From Oscillospiraceae bacterium (lineage in GTDB: Bacteria; Bacillota; Clostridia; Oscillospirales; Ruminococcaceae): DNA of 33,038 nucleotides. This document shows, in pieces, positions 23,886 through 29,947 of this stretch. A program made the position numbers and the translations under genes. Below the pieces are notes generated by a model that worked only from the letters and a program-made list of their open reading frames with translations, made no database searches and had not been told where the DNA came from. Every line of letters begins with the position of its first letter. The first letter of the stretch is position 1. Location: positions 1 through 33,038 of the forward strand of contig CACXEO010000072.1 in the NCBI GenBank assembly GCA_902766785.1, in the 5' to 3' direction.

Positions 23886-23951
23886 ACAAAAAAGCAGGCA
23901 CAGAGAAACACCGACAGAGTATGTTCTGCCAGCATTTCTCGGTACCTGCTT
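23886..23951 (-). terminator. Long imperfect hairpin followed by a T run
   Basis: Two 27-base arms (plus 23892-23918 and 23925-23951) starting AAGCAGG match at about 20 of 27 positions around a 6-base loop. On the minus strand they are followed by TTTTTTG. It could terminate a second minus-strand transcript from about 24000, or be a folded RNA itself. No gene feeding it is visible. Confidence 0.5.
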
Positions 23952-24034
23952 CTTAGTGAAGGGGCCTAGTGATTTCAAACCAATGTCCTCTTCGTGTTAC
24001 CATATCCCTATAAAACACACGAGGAGGTACTCCC

Positions 24035-24172
24035 ATGAAATTCACCAAAGAAGACAAACTGGTCTTTGTCAAATGCTACCAGAATGGAGAAACCGTACTC
24101 CAGATCTGCAACGAGAACCAAATTCCACGCAGCACTTTCTATCGCTGGATACAGACTACCAGCAAACTGTAA
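24035..24172 (+). pseudogene. Degenerate IS3-type transposase OrfA fragment, copy 2
   Basis: The frame begins MKFTKEDKLVFVKCYQNGET, with GAGGAGG upstream of ATG, and contains NENQIPRSTFYRWIQ, the transposase helix-turn-helix. Relative to copy 1 a base is missing after WIQ, so it stops after 45 residues; the shared sequence continues out of frame to about 24212. No OrfB follows. Confidence 0.6.
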
Positions 24173-24212
24173 CCGATACAGGCACCATAGTTACCCCACA
24201 AGAGTTCCTATA
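24065..24212 (+). repeat. Direct repeat, unit 2 (partner 23541-23689)
   Basis: Second copy of the 148-base repeat derived from an IS3-like orfA. It bounds the hairpin-rich segment carrying the candidate small RNA. Confidence 0.7.
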
Positions 24213-24283
24213 GTCCTACACGTTGAGGCGTTCAACAGGTAACCCCCGCTTTGTCGTATTTCCCTTTGACTATCTTTATTATA

Positions 24284-24366
24284 ACACTTGTGTAAGTGTA
24301 TTTCTATTGACATAATAGCCAAACTTGTACTTGTGTAATTGTATATATTTACACTTGTGTAATCAA
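24284..24366 (+). promoter_or_regulatory. Iterated operator of the RHH/Fic cassette
   Basis: Three direct copies of ACTTGTGTAA (inside 24284-24300, 24329-24343 and 24351-24366) precede the cassette. The first copy extends into the dyad TACACTT...AAGTGTA, and the third covers the -35 box of the promoter at 24355. Repeats of this kind are typical binding sites for ribbon-helix-helix repressors, so autorepression by one or both downstream RHH proteins is inferred. Confidence 0.6.
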
Positions 24367-24383
24367 ATGTTTTGTGTTATGAT
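24355..24383 (+). promoter_or_regulatory. Promoter of the RHH/Fic cassette
   Basis: -35 TTGTGT (24355-24360), a 17-bp spacer, and -10 TATGAT (24378-24383), about 36 bases before the first ATG. The -35 lies within operator copy 3. Confidence 0.65.
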
Positions 24384-24424
24384 ATAGTTGTAAAAATATA
24401 CTTTTGAGAAATGAAGGGATAATA

Positions 24425-24640
24425 ATGGCGTTGAGTGAAGCACGAAAAAGAGCAAACAAAAAATGGAATGACGAAAACCAGAAGAAAATATATGATCGTG
24501 TTCAATTAGTATTTAAAAAAGGCACAAAGGACGCTATAAAAGCCCACGCAGAGGAACAGGGTGAAAGCCTAAACGGGTATATTAAAACCGCCGTAGCTAC
24601 ACGATACAAGGAAGATACCGGAAAGGATATAGAGTTGTAA
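24425..24640 (+). CDS. Small ribbon-helix-helix (Arc/CopG-like) protein 1
   Basis: 71 residues from ATG 24425 (ribosome site GAAGGG seven bases upstream; an earlier TTG at 24404 has none). A basic N-terminal helix (ARKRANKKWNDEN) is followed by a short strand RVQLVFKKGTKD and two helices (AIKAHAEEQGESLNGYIKTA), the Arc/MetJ fold seen in plasmid, phage and toxin-antitoxin repressors. The beta strand should contact the ACTTGTGTAA repeats upstream. It is first in a four-gene cassette with a second RHH protein (19-base gap) and two Fic proteins. Its role as antitoxin or autorepressor is inferred. Confidence 0.8.
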   Translation: MALSEARKRANKKWNDENQKKIYDRVQLVFKKGTKDAIKAHAEEQGESLNGYIKTAVATRYKEDTGKDIEL

Positions 24641-24659
24641 GGAAACGGGGGTTTATATA

Positions 24660-24869
24660 ATGGCGGAAACACAGGGGAAAGCCAGCACAAGAGCAAAAAA
24701 CAAATATAATGCCAACAACTATGATAGTCTGCGAATCGTTGTCCCCAAAGGCCAAAAAGACGTTATCAAAGCCCATGCGGAAAAATACGACAAGGGCAGT
24801 ATAAACGGGTTTGTCAACCGGGCGATCAACGAAACGATGGAGCGGGACAGTACGGAGGACGAGACATGA
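24660..24869 (+). CDS. Small ribbon-helix-helix (Arc/CopG-like) protein 2
   Basis: 69 residues. The pattern repeats that of the upstream gene: a basic N-terminus (RAKNKYNANNY), a strand SLRIVVPKGQKD, then helices (VIKAHAEKYDKGSINGFVNR). It is clearly a relative but not a recent duplicate. The two proteins could form a heterodimeric DNA-binding unit. Its stop overlaps the Fic ATG by four bases (ATGA), so the second RHH and the first Fic are translationally coupled, the usual antitoxin-toxin arrangement. Confidence 0.8.
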   Translation: MAETQGKASTRAKNKYNANNYDSLRIVVPKGQKDVIKAHAEKYDKGSINGFVNRAINETMERDSTEDET

Positions 24870-25600
24870 ATTTTTCAAAGATAGATCAATTAAAAGGAAA
24901 GCTTGCTAGTTTACGCCCGCTCAACGATACAGAATTGAAAAGACTGCGCGAAGAATTTATGATCGAAAACACATATAATTCAAACGCAATCGAAGGGAAT
25001 ACGCTCACGTTAAGAGAAACGGCGCTTATTTTGCAAGAAGGCGTTACAATAGCGCAAAAGCCTATCAAAGAACACTTGGAAGCAATCGGGCATAAAGATG
25101 CCTTCGAGTATATAGTAGCCCTTGCAGACGCACACAGCCCCCTTACAGAGCGGGTCATCAAAGACATTCATTCTCTCGTGCTGATGGACGATGCAAATAA
25201 TAAAGGGGTATACCGCAGTGTCCCCGTCCGTATCCTCGGCGCAAACCACACACCGCCGCAGCCATATCTTGTCCCGGTGCAGATGGAACAGTTGATCGCA
25301 GACTATGAAACTATGAAACGCGAAAAGCACATCATCGAAGCTGTAGCGGAGTTTCATTTGCGTTTCGAAGGTATCCACCCATTTATTGACGGAAACGGAC
25401 GAACCGGGCGGCTGGTCTTAAATCTTGAATTGATGAAAGCGGGTTTATTGCCCGTCAATGTTAAGTTTTCAGATCAGTCATTGTATTATAGCTGTTTTGA
25501 TGAATACTATAGCGAGCGGCATTCTTCAGCTCAAATGATCGCGCTGATCTCAACGTATGAAACCGAAGAACTGCAAAGATATATTGACTTTTTATCGTAA
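24866..25600 (+). CDS. Fic-domain AMPylase/NMP-transferase with N-terminal inhibitory helix
   Basis: 244 residues. The Fic signature HPFIDGNGRTGR (171-182) is complete, including catalytic H171, the phosphate-binding Asp-Gly-Asn loop and the Arg. The N-terminal helix has the inhibitory motif S39xxxE43 in SNAIEGN, so this is a class II Fic protein, which is held inactive by its own helix. The beta-hairpin flap VYRSVPVRILGANHTPPQP is also present. Such enzymes transfer AMP (or another nucleotide part) to Ser/Thr/Tyr of target proteins; the target is unknown. Start overlaps the RHH stop. It is cytoplasmic. Confidence 0.92.
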   Translation: MNFSKIDQLKGKLASLRPLNDTELKRLREEFMIENTYNSNAIEGNTLTLRETALILQEGVTIAQKPIKEHLEAIGHKDAFEYIVALADAHSPLTERVIKDIHSLVLMDDANNKGVYRSVPVRILGANHTPPQPYLVPVQMEQLIADYETMKREKHIIEAVAEFHLRFEGIHPFIDGNGRTGRLVLNLELMKAGLLPVNVKFSDQSLYYSCFDEYYSERHSSAQMIALISTYETEELQRYIDFLS

Positions 25601-25611
25601 AGGAATAACGC

Positions 25612-26229
25612 ATGATATCTAATCGCTTAATATGTGAAAATATCTACTGTGGGATGAAAATGGAAAACCGAGCCGTTACCTTTCCGCAGACACAGACCAT
25701 ATTAAACGGCGTAAACGTCCCCGGGGTCCAGCTCGACGATATGCAGGCCATTTTAAATATGCGTGATGCATGGCGTTATTTAATGCGTACCATCAACGAG
25801 CCTGTAACCCTTGAATATCTTTGCAAACTGCACGAATACATTGCAAGGAATGAAGCGCTTGAATGGGGAAAGCTCCGCACCGGGTCGGTTGGAATATCAG
25901 GTACTGACTATATGCCCCCTGTGCCCGTCTGGGAGGACGCAGAGCGGGAGTTGTCCGCTATCTTGAGTAGTAATGCCACCGCGACCGAAAAGGCTCTAAA
26001 TGCGTTTGCGTGGGGCACACGAGGCCAATTCTTTTGGGATGGGAATAAGCGTACCAGCATGACCCTTGCAAACAAGATTTTGATTTCCGGCGGTGCTGGC
26101 ATTCTCACCATTACAGATAAACACATGGAGCAGTTTAACGCCCTGCTTCTGGATTACTACAATACAGGGGACAGCGAAGCATTAAAAGACTTCCTGTATC
26201 ATAACGCAATTCAGGGAATGAGCGTGTAA
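25612..26229 (+). CDS. Second Fic-family protein lacking the catalytic His
   Basis: 205 residues. The Fic fold is evident: N-terminal helix with MENRAVTFPQT (aligns with the inhibitory-helix region EGNTLTLRET of the first Fic), flap LRTGSVGISGTDYMPPVPVW, and core GQFFWDGNKRTSM. At the position of the catalytic His stands Gln139 (QFFWDGNKR instead of HPFxDGNxR), while the Asp-Gly-Asn-Lys-Arg loop is intact. The inhibitory Ser is replaced by Gly. It may bind nucleotide without AMPylating, transfer phosphate-type groups by other chemistry, or act as regulator of the first Fic, eleven bases upstream. The ribosome site AAAGGAAT precedes ATG. Confidence 0.85.
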   Translation: MISNRLICENIYCGMKMENRAVTFPQTQTILNGVNVPGVQLDDMQAILNMRDAWRYLMRTINEPVTLEYLCKLHEYIARNEALEWGKLRTGSVGISGTDYMPPVPVWEDAERELSAILSSNATATEKALNAFAWGTRGQFFWDGNKRTSMTLANKILISGGAGILTITDKHMEQFNALLLDYYNTGDSEALKDFLYHNAIQGMSV

Positions 26230-26271
26230 AGGGGCTTGTAAAGCATCTTGTAAAGGAAGTTGTAAAGCAGG
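26224..26271 (+). repeat. Four tandem 12-bp units over the end of the second Fic gene
   Basis: Units GTGTAAAGGGGC, TTGTAAAGCATC, TTGTAAAGGAAG and TTGTAAAGCAGG follow each other without gaps, starting three bases before the Fic stop. In a different frame (from 26223) they read VKGL, VKHL, VKEV, VKQV, a four-residue amphipathic repeat, and stay open to a TAG near 26334. Confidence 0.8.
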
Positions 26272-26289
26272 TTTCGGCGGTAAAGCAAA

Positions 26290-26326
26290 AAGCGGGAAGC
26301 CAACAAAGGCAACCCGCTCTTTTTAT
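26290..26326 (+). terminator. Terminator of the RHH/Fic cassette
   Basis: Stem AGCGGG / CCCGCT with an inner GCC / GGC pair, followed by CTTTTTATAC. Confidence 0.8.
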
Positions 26327-26456
26327 ACATGTCTAGTGACCGCTTTACAATGGTTGACAACATTTTTCGTTTTGGTATTCTTACCTGTAACTATTATATG
26401 TTTTTCCATATTTATTATTCTAATGGTTACAGATTGATACCAATTATACAATATTA

Positions 26457-27095
26457 TTAAGGAAGTACGCTTGATACTTTTGTCATGTACGAATTAGCTT
26501 GAACTTGTGGGTTAATTTGAAGCGCTACATCATGGTGATTATAGTTATTTATATTTGCTTTAGAAATATTCCATTTAGTATCATCCCCATAAACACGATA
26601 GCCATTAAATTCATAACAATATTCTACTACACCATCGCATCTCATATGCGTAATATCCTCGTACGTAATATATGTCTTTGTCCCTAAAATATTCTGATTA
26701 AACGCCAATTGGCCCATACTTTTATAAGAAATTAAGTCGTTAGCCAAACGGTTAGCAACATATTTAACTTGATCTCTTCCTGCAGAAGAAATCCCTCCTT
26801 TTGGGACATACGACCCAATATAATTTTGACCATCCATGAAACTAACCAGTGATGTATGAGACCATCTCACATATGAGACGTAATATCCGCTTCCGGATGC
26901 TTGTATAACCGGTAATGAGGAATAAGTCCTTGTCCGGTCATACATTATACCTGTATGCCAGTTCAACCCATTAAGTACCCCATCTCTATAGACAGCATAC
27001 CCCTCACTTCCAACTGCTGCAAGTACGGTTGTTTGATTTGTAATAAGCATAATAAATATTGCAACACACGCCATAGTCGATATAATTTTTTTCAC
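26457..27095 (-). CDS. Secreted permuted NlpC/P60-like (papain-fold) protein
   Basis: 212 residues, GTG start with AGGAG upstream. A Sec signal covers about 1-27 (ending VLA). The mature part has a His in NWHTGIMYD (H47) near its start and a Cys in THMRCDGVVEYCYE (C153) late. The second resembles the DCSGLVQY nucleophile motif of NlpC/P60 proteins, but the order His-then-Cys is that of circularly permuted members (YiiX/LRAT-like). The late NHHDV pair could also contribute. Cell-wall peptidase, amidase or lipid-directed activity is possible. It is the last gene of a three-gene operon, six bases after the HEAT-like gene. Confidence 0.6.
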   Translation of the reverse strand: MKKIISTMACVAIFIMLITNQTTVLAAVGSEGYAVYRDGVLNGLNWHTGIMYDRTRTYSSLPVIQASGSGYYVSYVRWSHTSLVSFMDGQNYIGSYVPKGGISSAGRDQVKYVANRLANDLISYKSMGQLAFNQNILGTKTYITYEDITHMRCDGVVEYCYEFNGYRVYGDDTKWNISKANINNYNHHDVALQINPQVQANSYMTKVSSVLP

Positions 27096-27101
27096 GTATA
27101 C

Positions 27102-28157
27102 TCATCTCCTTCCAGCATAATACTGTTCTTCCCAAGCAGGATTCGCCTTATTAATCTCATCAAATATAAGTTGATCTTTTTCCACCATAGTATTTAACAA
27201 ATCTACAACTTCATCCACAGCATATATTTGCTCGCATTGAATTGCAAAATCAATATTTTCTTTTGTAGGATTGTTTAACAACATTTCCTTGATTACAAGA
27301 TAATTTTGGTTAACGCAACCAGCTTTAATATAATGATCAATACTACTTTCATTTACTACAAATTTTACAGCATCTATATTTTGTAAATCGCACAAGGCAA
27401 AAATAGCTGTTTCTTTCATTCCTAAATCTTCAGATGTTTCATACAAATATATACATTGTTTGATGAAATTATTAATCTCTTCAGCTTTATACGGACTTTC
27501 TTGATATTCATAAGATTTAATCTTTATTGCCATTCTATACACTTCTGAGTCTAGTCGTTTTTGCCGAATAATCTGATCAGAAATTTCTAGCGCCTTACTC
27601 TTATCGATCATATTTAATACTTTTAGTGCCTGAAAAGCAAGCATGTCATCCGTATCATTAACACAATTTACAATTATATCTAGAGATTCTTCATCGTTCA
27701 TCAATACAAAAAGCGCATTTTGTCTAACAATAGAATTTTCACGGTCATTTTTCAATATGCCTTTTAAAAATTCAACGTTGGTTAATCCTTTTTTATTGTT
27801 TTTATAAGATGATAACTCCATCAATAAACAACGATATAATTCTTCATTATCTGCATTAGAAATTTCTTTTTCAAACCAGTCCTCTGGAATATCATTAATC
27901 CTTGTTTGTAATACATACGCATGAGCCATAGCAGAATCTAAGTCTTTCGTATGCTTCAAAACAATCTTTATTTCATCAGCTATTTCCCAATATCTAATAT
28001 CTTTCATTTGATTTGCTACAGATTCAACATCTTCCCAGTTGTATTTTTCTACAATTCTATTGTATGGAGATTTTATAGCGGATACACCCATAATTCCAAA
28101 TACAAGTATACAAATAACTATAAATACTTGCAACATAGTCTTAAACTTTCTCATCAT
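27102..28157 (-). CDS. Membrane-anchored HEAT-like repeat protein
   Basis: About 351 residues from ATG 28157, chosen because AAAGGGGG lies five bases upstream and because this ATG pair overlaps the preceding stop. The N-terminal helix (about 8-28, MLQVFIVICILVFGIMGVSA) is a signal anchor. The rest is alpha-helical with HEAT/Armadillo-like pairs (DRENSIVRQNALFVLMNDEE, DTDDMLAFQALKVLNMIDKS, LGMKETAIFALCDLQNIDAV), suggesting an external protein-binding scaffold. No enzyme motif is seen. It is encoded between a membrane protein and a secreted papain-fold protein, and may tether or inhibit the latter. Confidence 0.65.
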   Translation of the reverse strand: MMRKFKTMLQVFIVICILVFGIMGVSAIKSPYNRIVEKYNWEDVESVANQMKDIRYWEIADEIKIVLKHTKDLDSAMAHAYVLQTRINDIPEDWFEKEISNADNEELYRCLLMELSSYKNNKKGLTNVEFLKGILKNDRENSIVRQNALFVLMNDEESLDIIVNCVNDTDDMLAFQALKVLNMIDKSKALEISDQIIRQKRLDSEVYRMAIKIKSYEYQESPYKAEEINNFIKQCIYLYETSEDLGMKETAIFALCDLQNIDAVKFVVNESSIDHYIKAGCVNQNYLVIKEMLLNNPTKENIDFAIQCEQIYAVDEVVDLLNTMVEKDQLIFDEINKANPAWEEQYYAGRR

Positions 28158-28696
28158 ATTTCCCCCTTTGCTTTCATTGCTAAAACGCGGTTTGTAATTA
28201 ATAACGCAAAAGTATAAGCTGCATTTACAATCATTACACATGTAATTAAACTGATATAAGGCATAATATAAACACATTGGACAGATGCATTGCCCGCCGC
28301 AAACATTCCTGCATCAAACAAACAGGAAATTCCGTAAAACGGGCCATATAACAAATAAACAAAAAGATATCCGACGGAAAGAAACGGAACAAGAGCAGGA
28401 TCGTTATTATTGGTTATAAAAAACCATTCCAGAAAAAACAGTATTGCAAACAGAACGGATATTATAAGGCTGATGACAGCATGCCGCAGTTTCTTACGTG
28501 CAAGAAACTCGGTATATACTATCATTACCAAAAGCAGCAAAGATAAAGCAAAAGAAATCCACCAAGGGTGCCTTGTAACATCTGCGCCCCCAGTTATTAC
28601 TGCCTTTGATATCATTGGTGCAAAGTTTGCCGCTATACAAACAAGATATAATAGGCACGTTAAAACAGACATCCTTTTTAAGCTATGCAATAACAT
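28154..28696 (-). CDS. Polytopic membrane protein of unknown function
   Basis: 180 residues with about five hydrophobic segments (roughly 10-30, 45-63, 70-92, 103-125, 140-168) and a basic C-terminus. No family recognised. It has no transport or enzyme motif. Its TGA overlaps the ATG of the HEAT-like gene (ATGATGA), so the two are co-translated. The ribosome site AAAGGTGGTG precedes ATG 28696. Transcription comes from the palindrome-overlapped promoter at 28727. Immunity protein or signal sensor are guesses from context only. Confidence 0.65.
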   Translation of the reverse strand: MLLHSLKRMSVLTCLLYLVCIAANFAPMISKAVITGGADVTRHPWWISFALSLLLLVMIVYTEFLARKKLRHAVISLIISVLFAILFFLEWFFITNNNDPALVPFLSVGYLFVYLLYGPFYGISCLFDAGMFAAGNASVQCVYIMPYISLITCVMIVNAAYTFALLITNRVLAMKAKGEI

Positions 28697-28726
28697 CCAA
28701 TCACCACCTTTTGTTTTATTAGCTAT

Positions 28727-28755
28727 ATAGTATCAAGTGTTCAAATTTTTGTCAA
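28727..28755 (-). promoter_or_regulatory. Promoter of the membrane/HEAT/NlpC-like operon
   Basis: Minus strand: -35 TTGACA (plus 28750-28755), a 17-bp spacer, and -10 TACTAT (plus 28727-28732), about 25 bases before the start of a short leader. The -35 is part of the palindrome 28744-28782. Confidence 0.8.
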
Positions 28756-28782
28756 TATTTTTTAAAAATATTGACAAAAATT
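28744..28782. promoter_or_regulatory. 39-bp near-perfect palindrome, probable operator
   Basis: AATTTTTGTCAATATT on one side and AATATTGACAAAAATT on the other, with an A/T centre, symmetrical at every position but one. Each half holds a TTGACA. The minus-strand copy is the operon's -35; the plus-strand copy has no good -10. A large homodimeric repressor, or two, could bind. A terminator role is less likely, because AT-rich hairpins of this kind upstream of a promoter have nothing to stop. Confidence 0.65.
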
Positions 28783-28954
28783 ATATAAACAGCCAATAAA
28801 TTATAGAAATGTCACCTTTCCCGCCTCTGTCCGCTGTCCACACCCCTTTTTATAAAAACAACTCGGTTTTATAAAAACTTACTCGCTCCACCGTTCAAAT
28901 GTCGCGGGTAAATTTTGAGCACTGGGGGGATGCCTTTTTAGGGGCTAAGAAATC

Positions 28955-29563
28955 TTACATTACCCGCTCCAATTGCTCGACGGTAAATTCTGTTGAGCTT
29001 ATCCCGGAATGCCGAAAGCAGGAAAGCCCGCCGTTATATGCGTACCTGCTGATAATGTTTTCTTGGTATTGCTTTAAAACCCTCATCCGTTCCCCGCTCC
29101 GCAATAGGCGCATTGCTTTCCCGGCCTGTTGCCGGATAGCCTGAGGCGTTACCCCTGATTCTGCTGCAAGCTCCGTCAAGGTTTTATTTTGGTAATACTG
29201 CCCCCGGATTACCCGCTCGCACGATCCGGGAATCAAAGACAAAGCCCTGTCCAGATCATCCCGGAGTTTTTCATTGAAGACCCGCCGCTCCGCTTCCTCA
29301 AAATCCCGCTCGGCGTTTTCGTCGGGTACGCTGTCGCTTAATATCACATCGTCTGCGCCTTGTATTTCATCGTCAAGGCTGGCGCAGTTATTTAAAGGGT
29401 TATTCCTCTGCGCTTCCGTTCTAAGCCCCGCAAGGCCGTTAAATGCGTTTTTGATATGATAGCTCAAATATGTAATGAATTTATAGCCGCTTTCCGGGTT
29501 GTATGCCTTTACCGCTTCCAGCATGGCAAAATAGCAGGACTGGAAGAGATCGTCTACTGTCAC
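28955..29563 (-). CDS. Phage-type RNA polymerase sigma factor, N-terminus lost
   Basis: The frame from GTG 29563 gives 202 residues: sigma region 2 (TVDDLFQSCYFAMLEAVKAY), a variable acidic middle, and region 4 (NKTLTELAAESGVTPQAIRQ then QAGKAMRLLRSG, helix-turn-helix). Homology clearly continues upstream of the GTG: the same frame reads INEELAIRAKTGDKD ... WFYKVSGSFFRRYSERC back to about 29700, the usual sigma N-terminus. No ATG, GTG or TTG with a ribosome site exists there, because at that point it joins the methyltransferase fragment. Probably a damaged gene of the element's late or conjugative control; translation from GTG 29563 would lack part of region 2. Confidence 0.65.
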   Translation of the reverse strand: MTVDDLFQSCYFAMLEAVKAYNPESGYKFITYLSYHIKNAFNGLAGLRTEAQRNNPLNNCASLDDEIQGADDVILSDSVPDENAERDFEEAERRVFNEKLRDDLDRALSLIPGSCERVIRGQYYQNKTLTELAAESGVTPQAIRQQAGKAMRLLRSGERMRVLKQYQENIISRYAYNGGLSCFRHSGISSTEFTVEQLERVM

Positions 29564-29643
29564 CCCGGAATATTCGCACCGTTCGGAATATCTGCGGAAG
29601 AATGAACCGGAAACCTTGTAAAACCATTTTTCAAGCTGTAGGA

Positions 29644-29946
29644 TCAGCTTTGTTTCACAATCTTTATCCCCTGTTTTCGCCCTGATAGCAAGCTCTTCAT
29701 TAATCTTCCAGGTATCAAGACACGGAAAAGTTCACTCGCTATAAATTCAAACTGGGCGTAAAATTCAGAGTGATTTTTGCAGTTTCCGAGGTCACGTTCG
29801 CTGTTCGAATAAGTGTATAAACTTGCGAATGGAGGAGAATAGACAGAAAAATGAACACTGTTATCAGGGATCCCCTTTAATATCTCACAGCTATCTCCAT
29901 TGTATAGCGCCATCCTACTGTCAATGTGTTGATCAATTACTTTCAT
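29644..29946 (-). pseudogene. DNA methyltransferase (N4/N6 type), truncated after ~81 residues
   Basis: The first 81 residues are the start of a class-beta-like DNA methylase: ALYNGDSCEILKGIPDNSVH, catalytic YSPPF (36-40) and FEFIASELFRVLIPGR. Then the frame leaves homology (LMKSLLSGRKQ...) and stops, because the DNA beyond about 29700 belongs to the sigma gene in another frame. The SAM-binding FxGxG half, which follows in beta-order enzymes, is missing, so the product is inactive. The ATG lies one base after the helicase stop, with AAAGGTGG inside the helicase end. It was presumably a helicase-methylase phage pair. Confidence 0.8.
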
Positions 29947-29947
29947 G

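Noticed and set aside
23778-23978. Minus-strand 66-residue frame with a hydrophobic middle, considered as a type I toxin
   Set aside because: It runs through a 27-base hairpin and the small-RNA promoter, has no ribosome site, and its hydrophobic part derives from the T-rich hairpin flank.
26224-26271. Short tandem repeats as a mini-CRISPR or attachment core
   Set aside because: Units abut with no spacers and are only 12 bp; no second copy of the sequence that could be the other att half was seen in the window.
28840-28895. Two TTTTTATAAAA palindromes, considered as terminators of the sigma gene
   Set aside because: The arms are purely A/T with no GC stem, so hairpins would be unstable; they may be simple low-complexity sequence.
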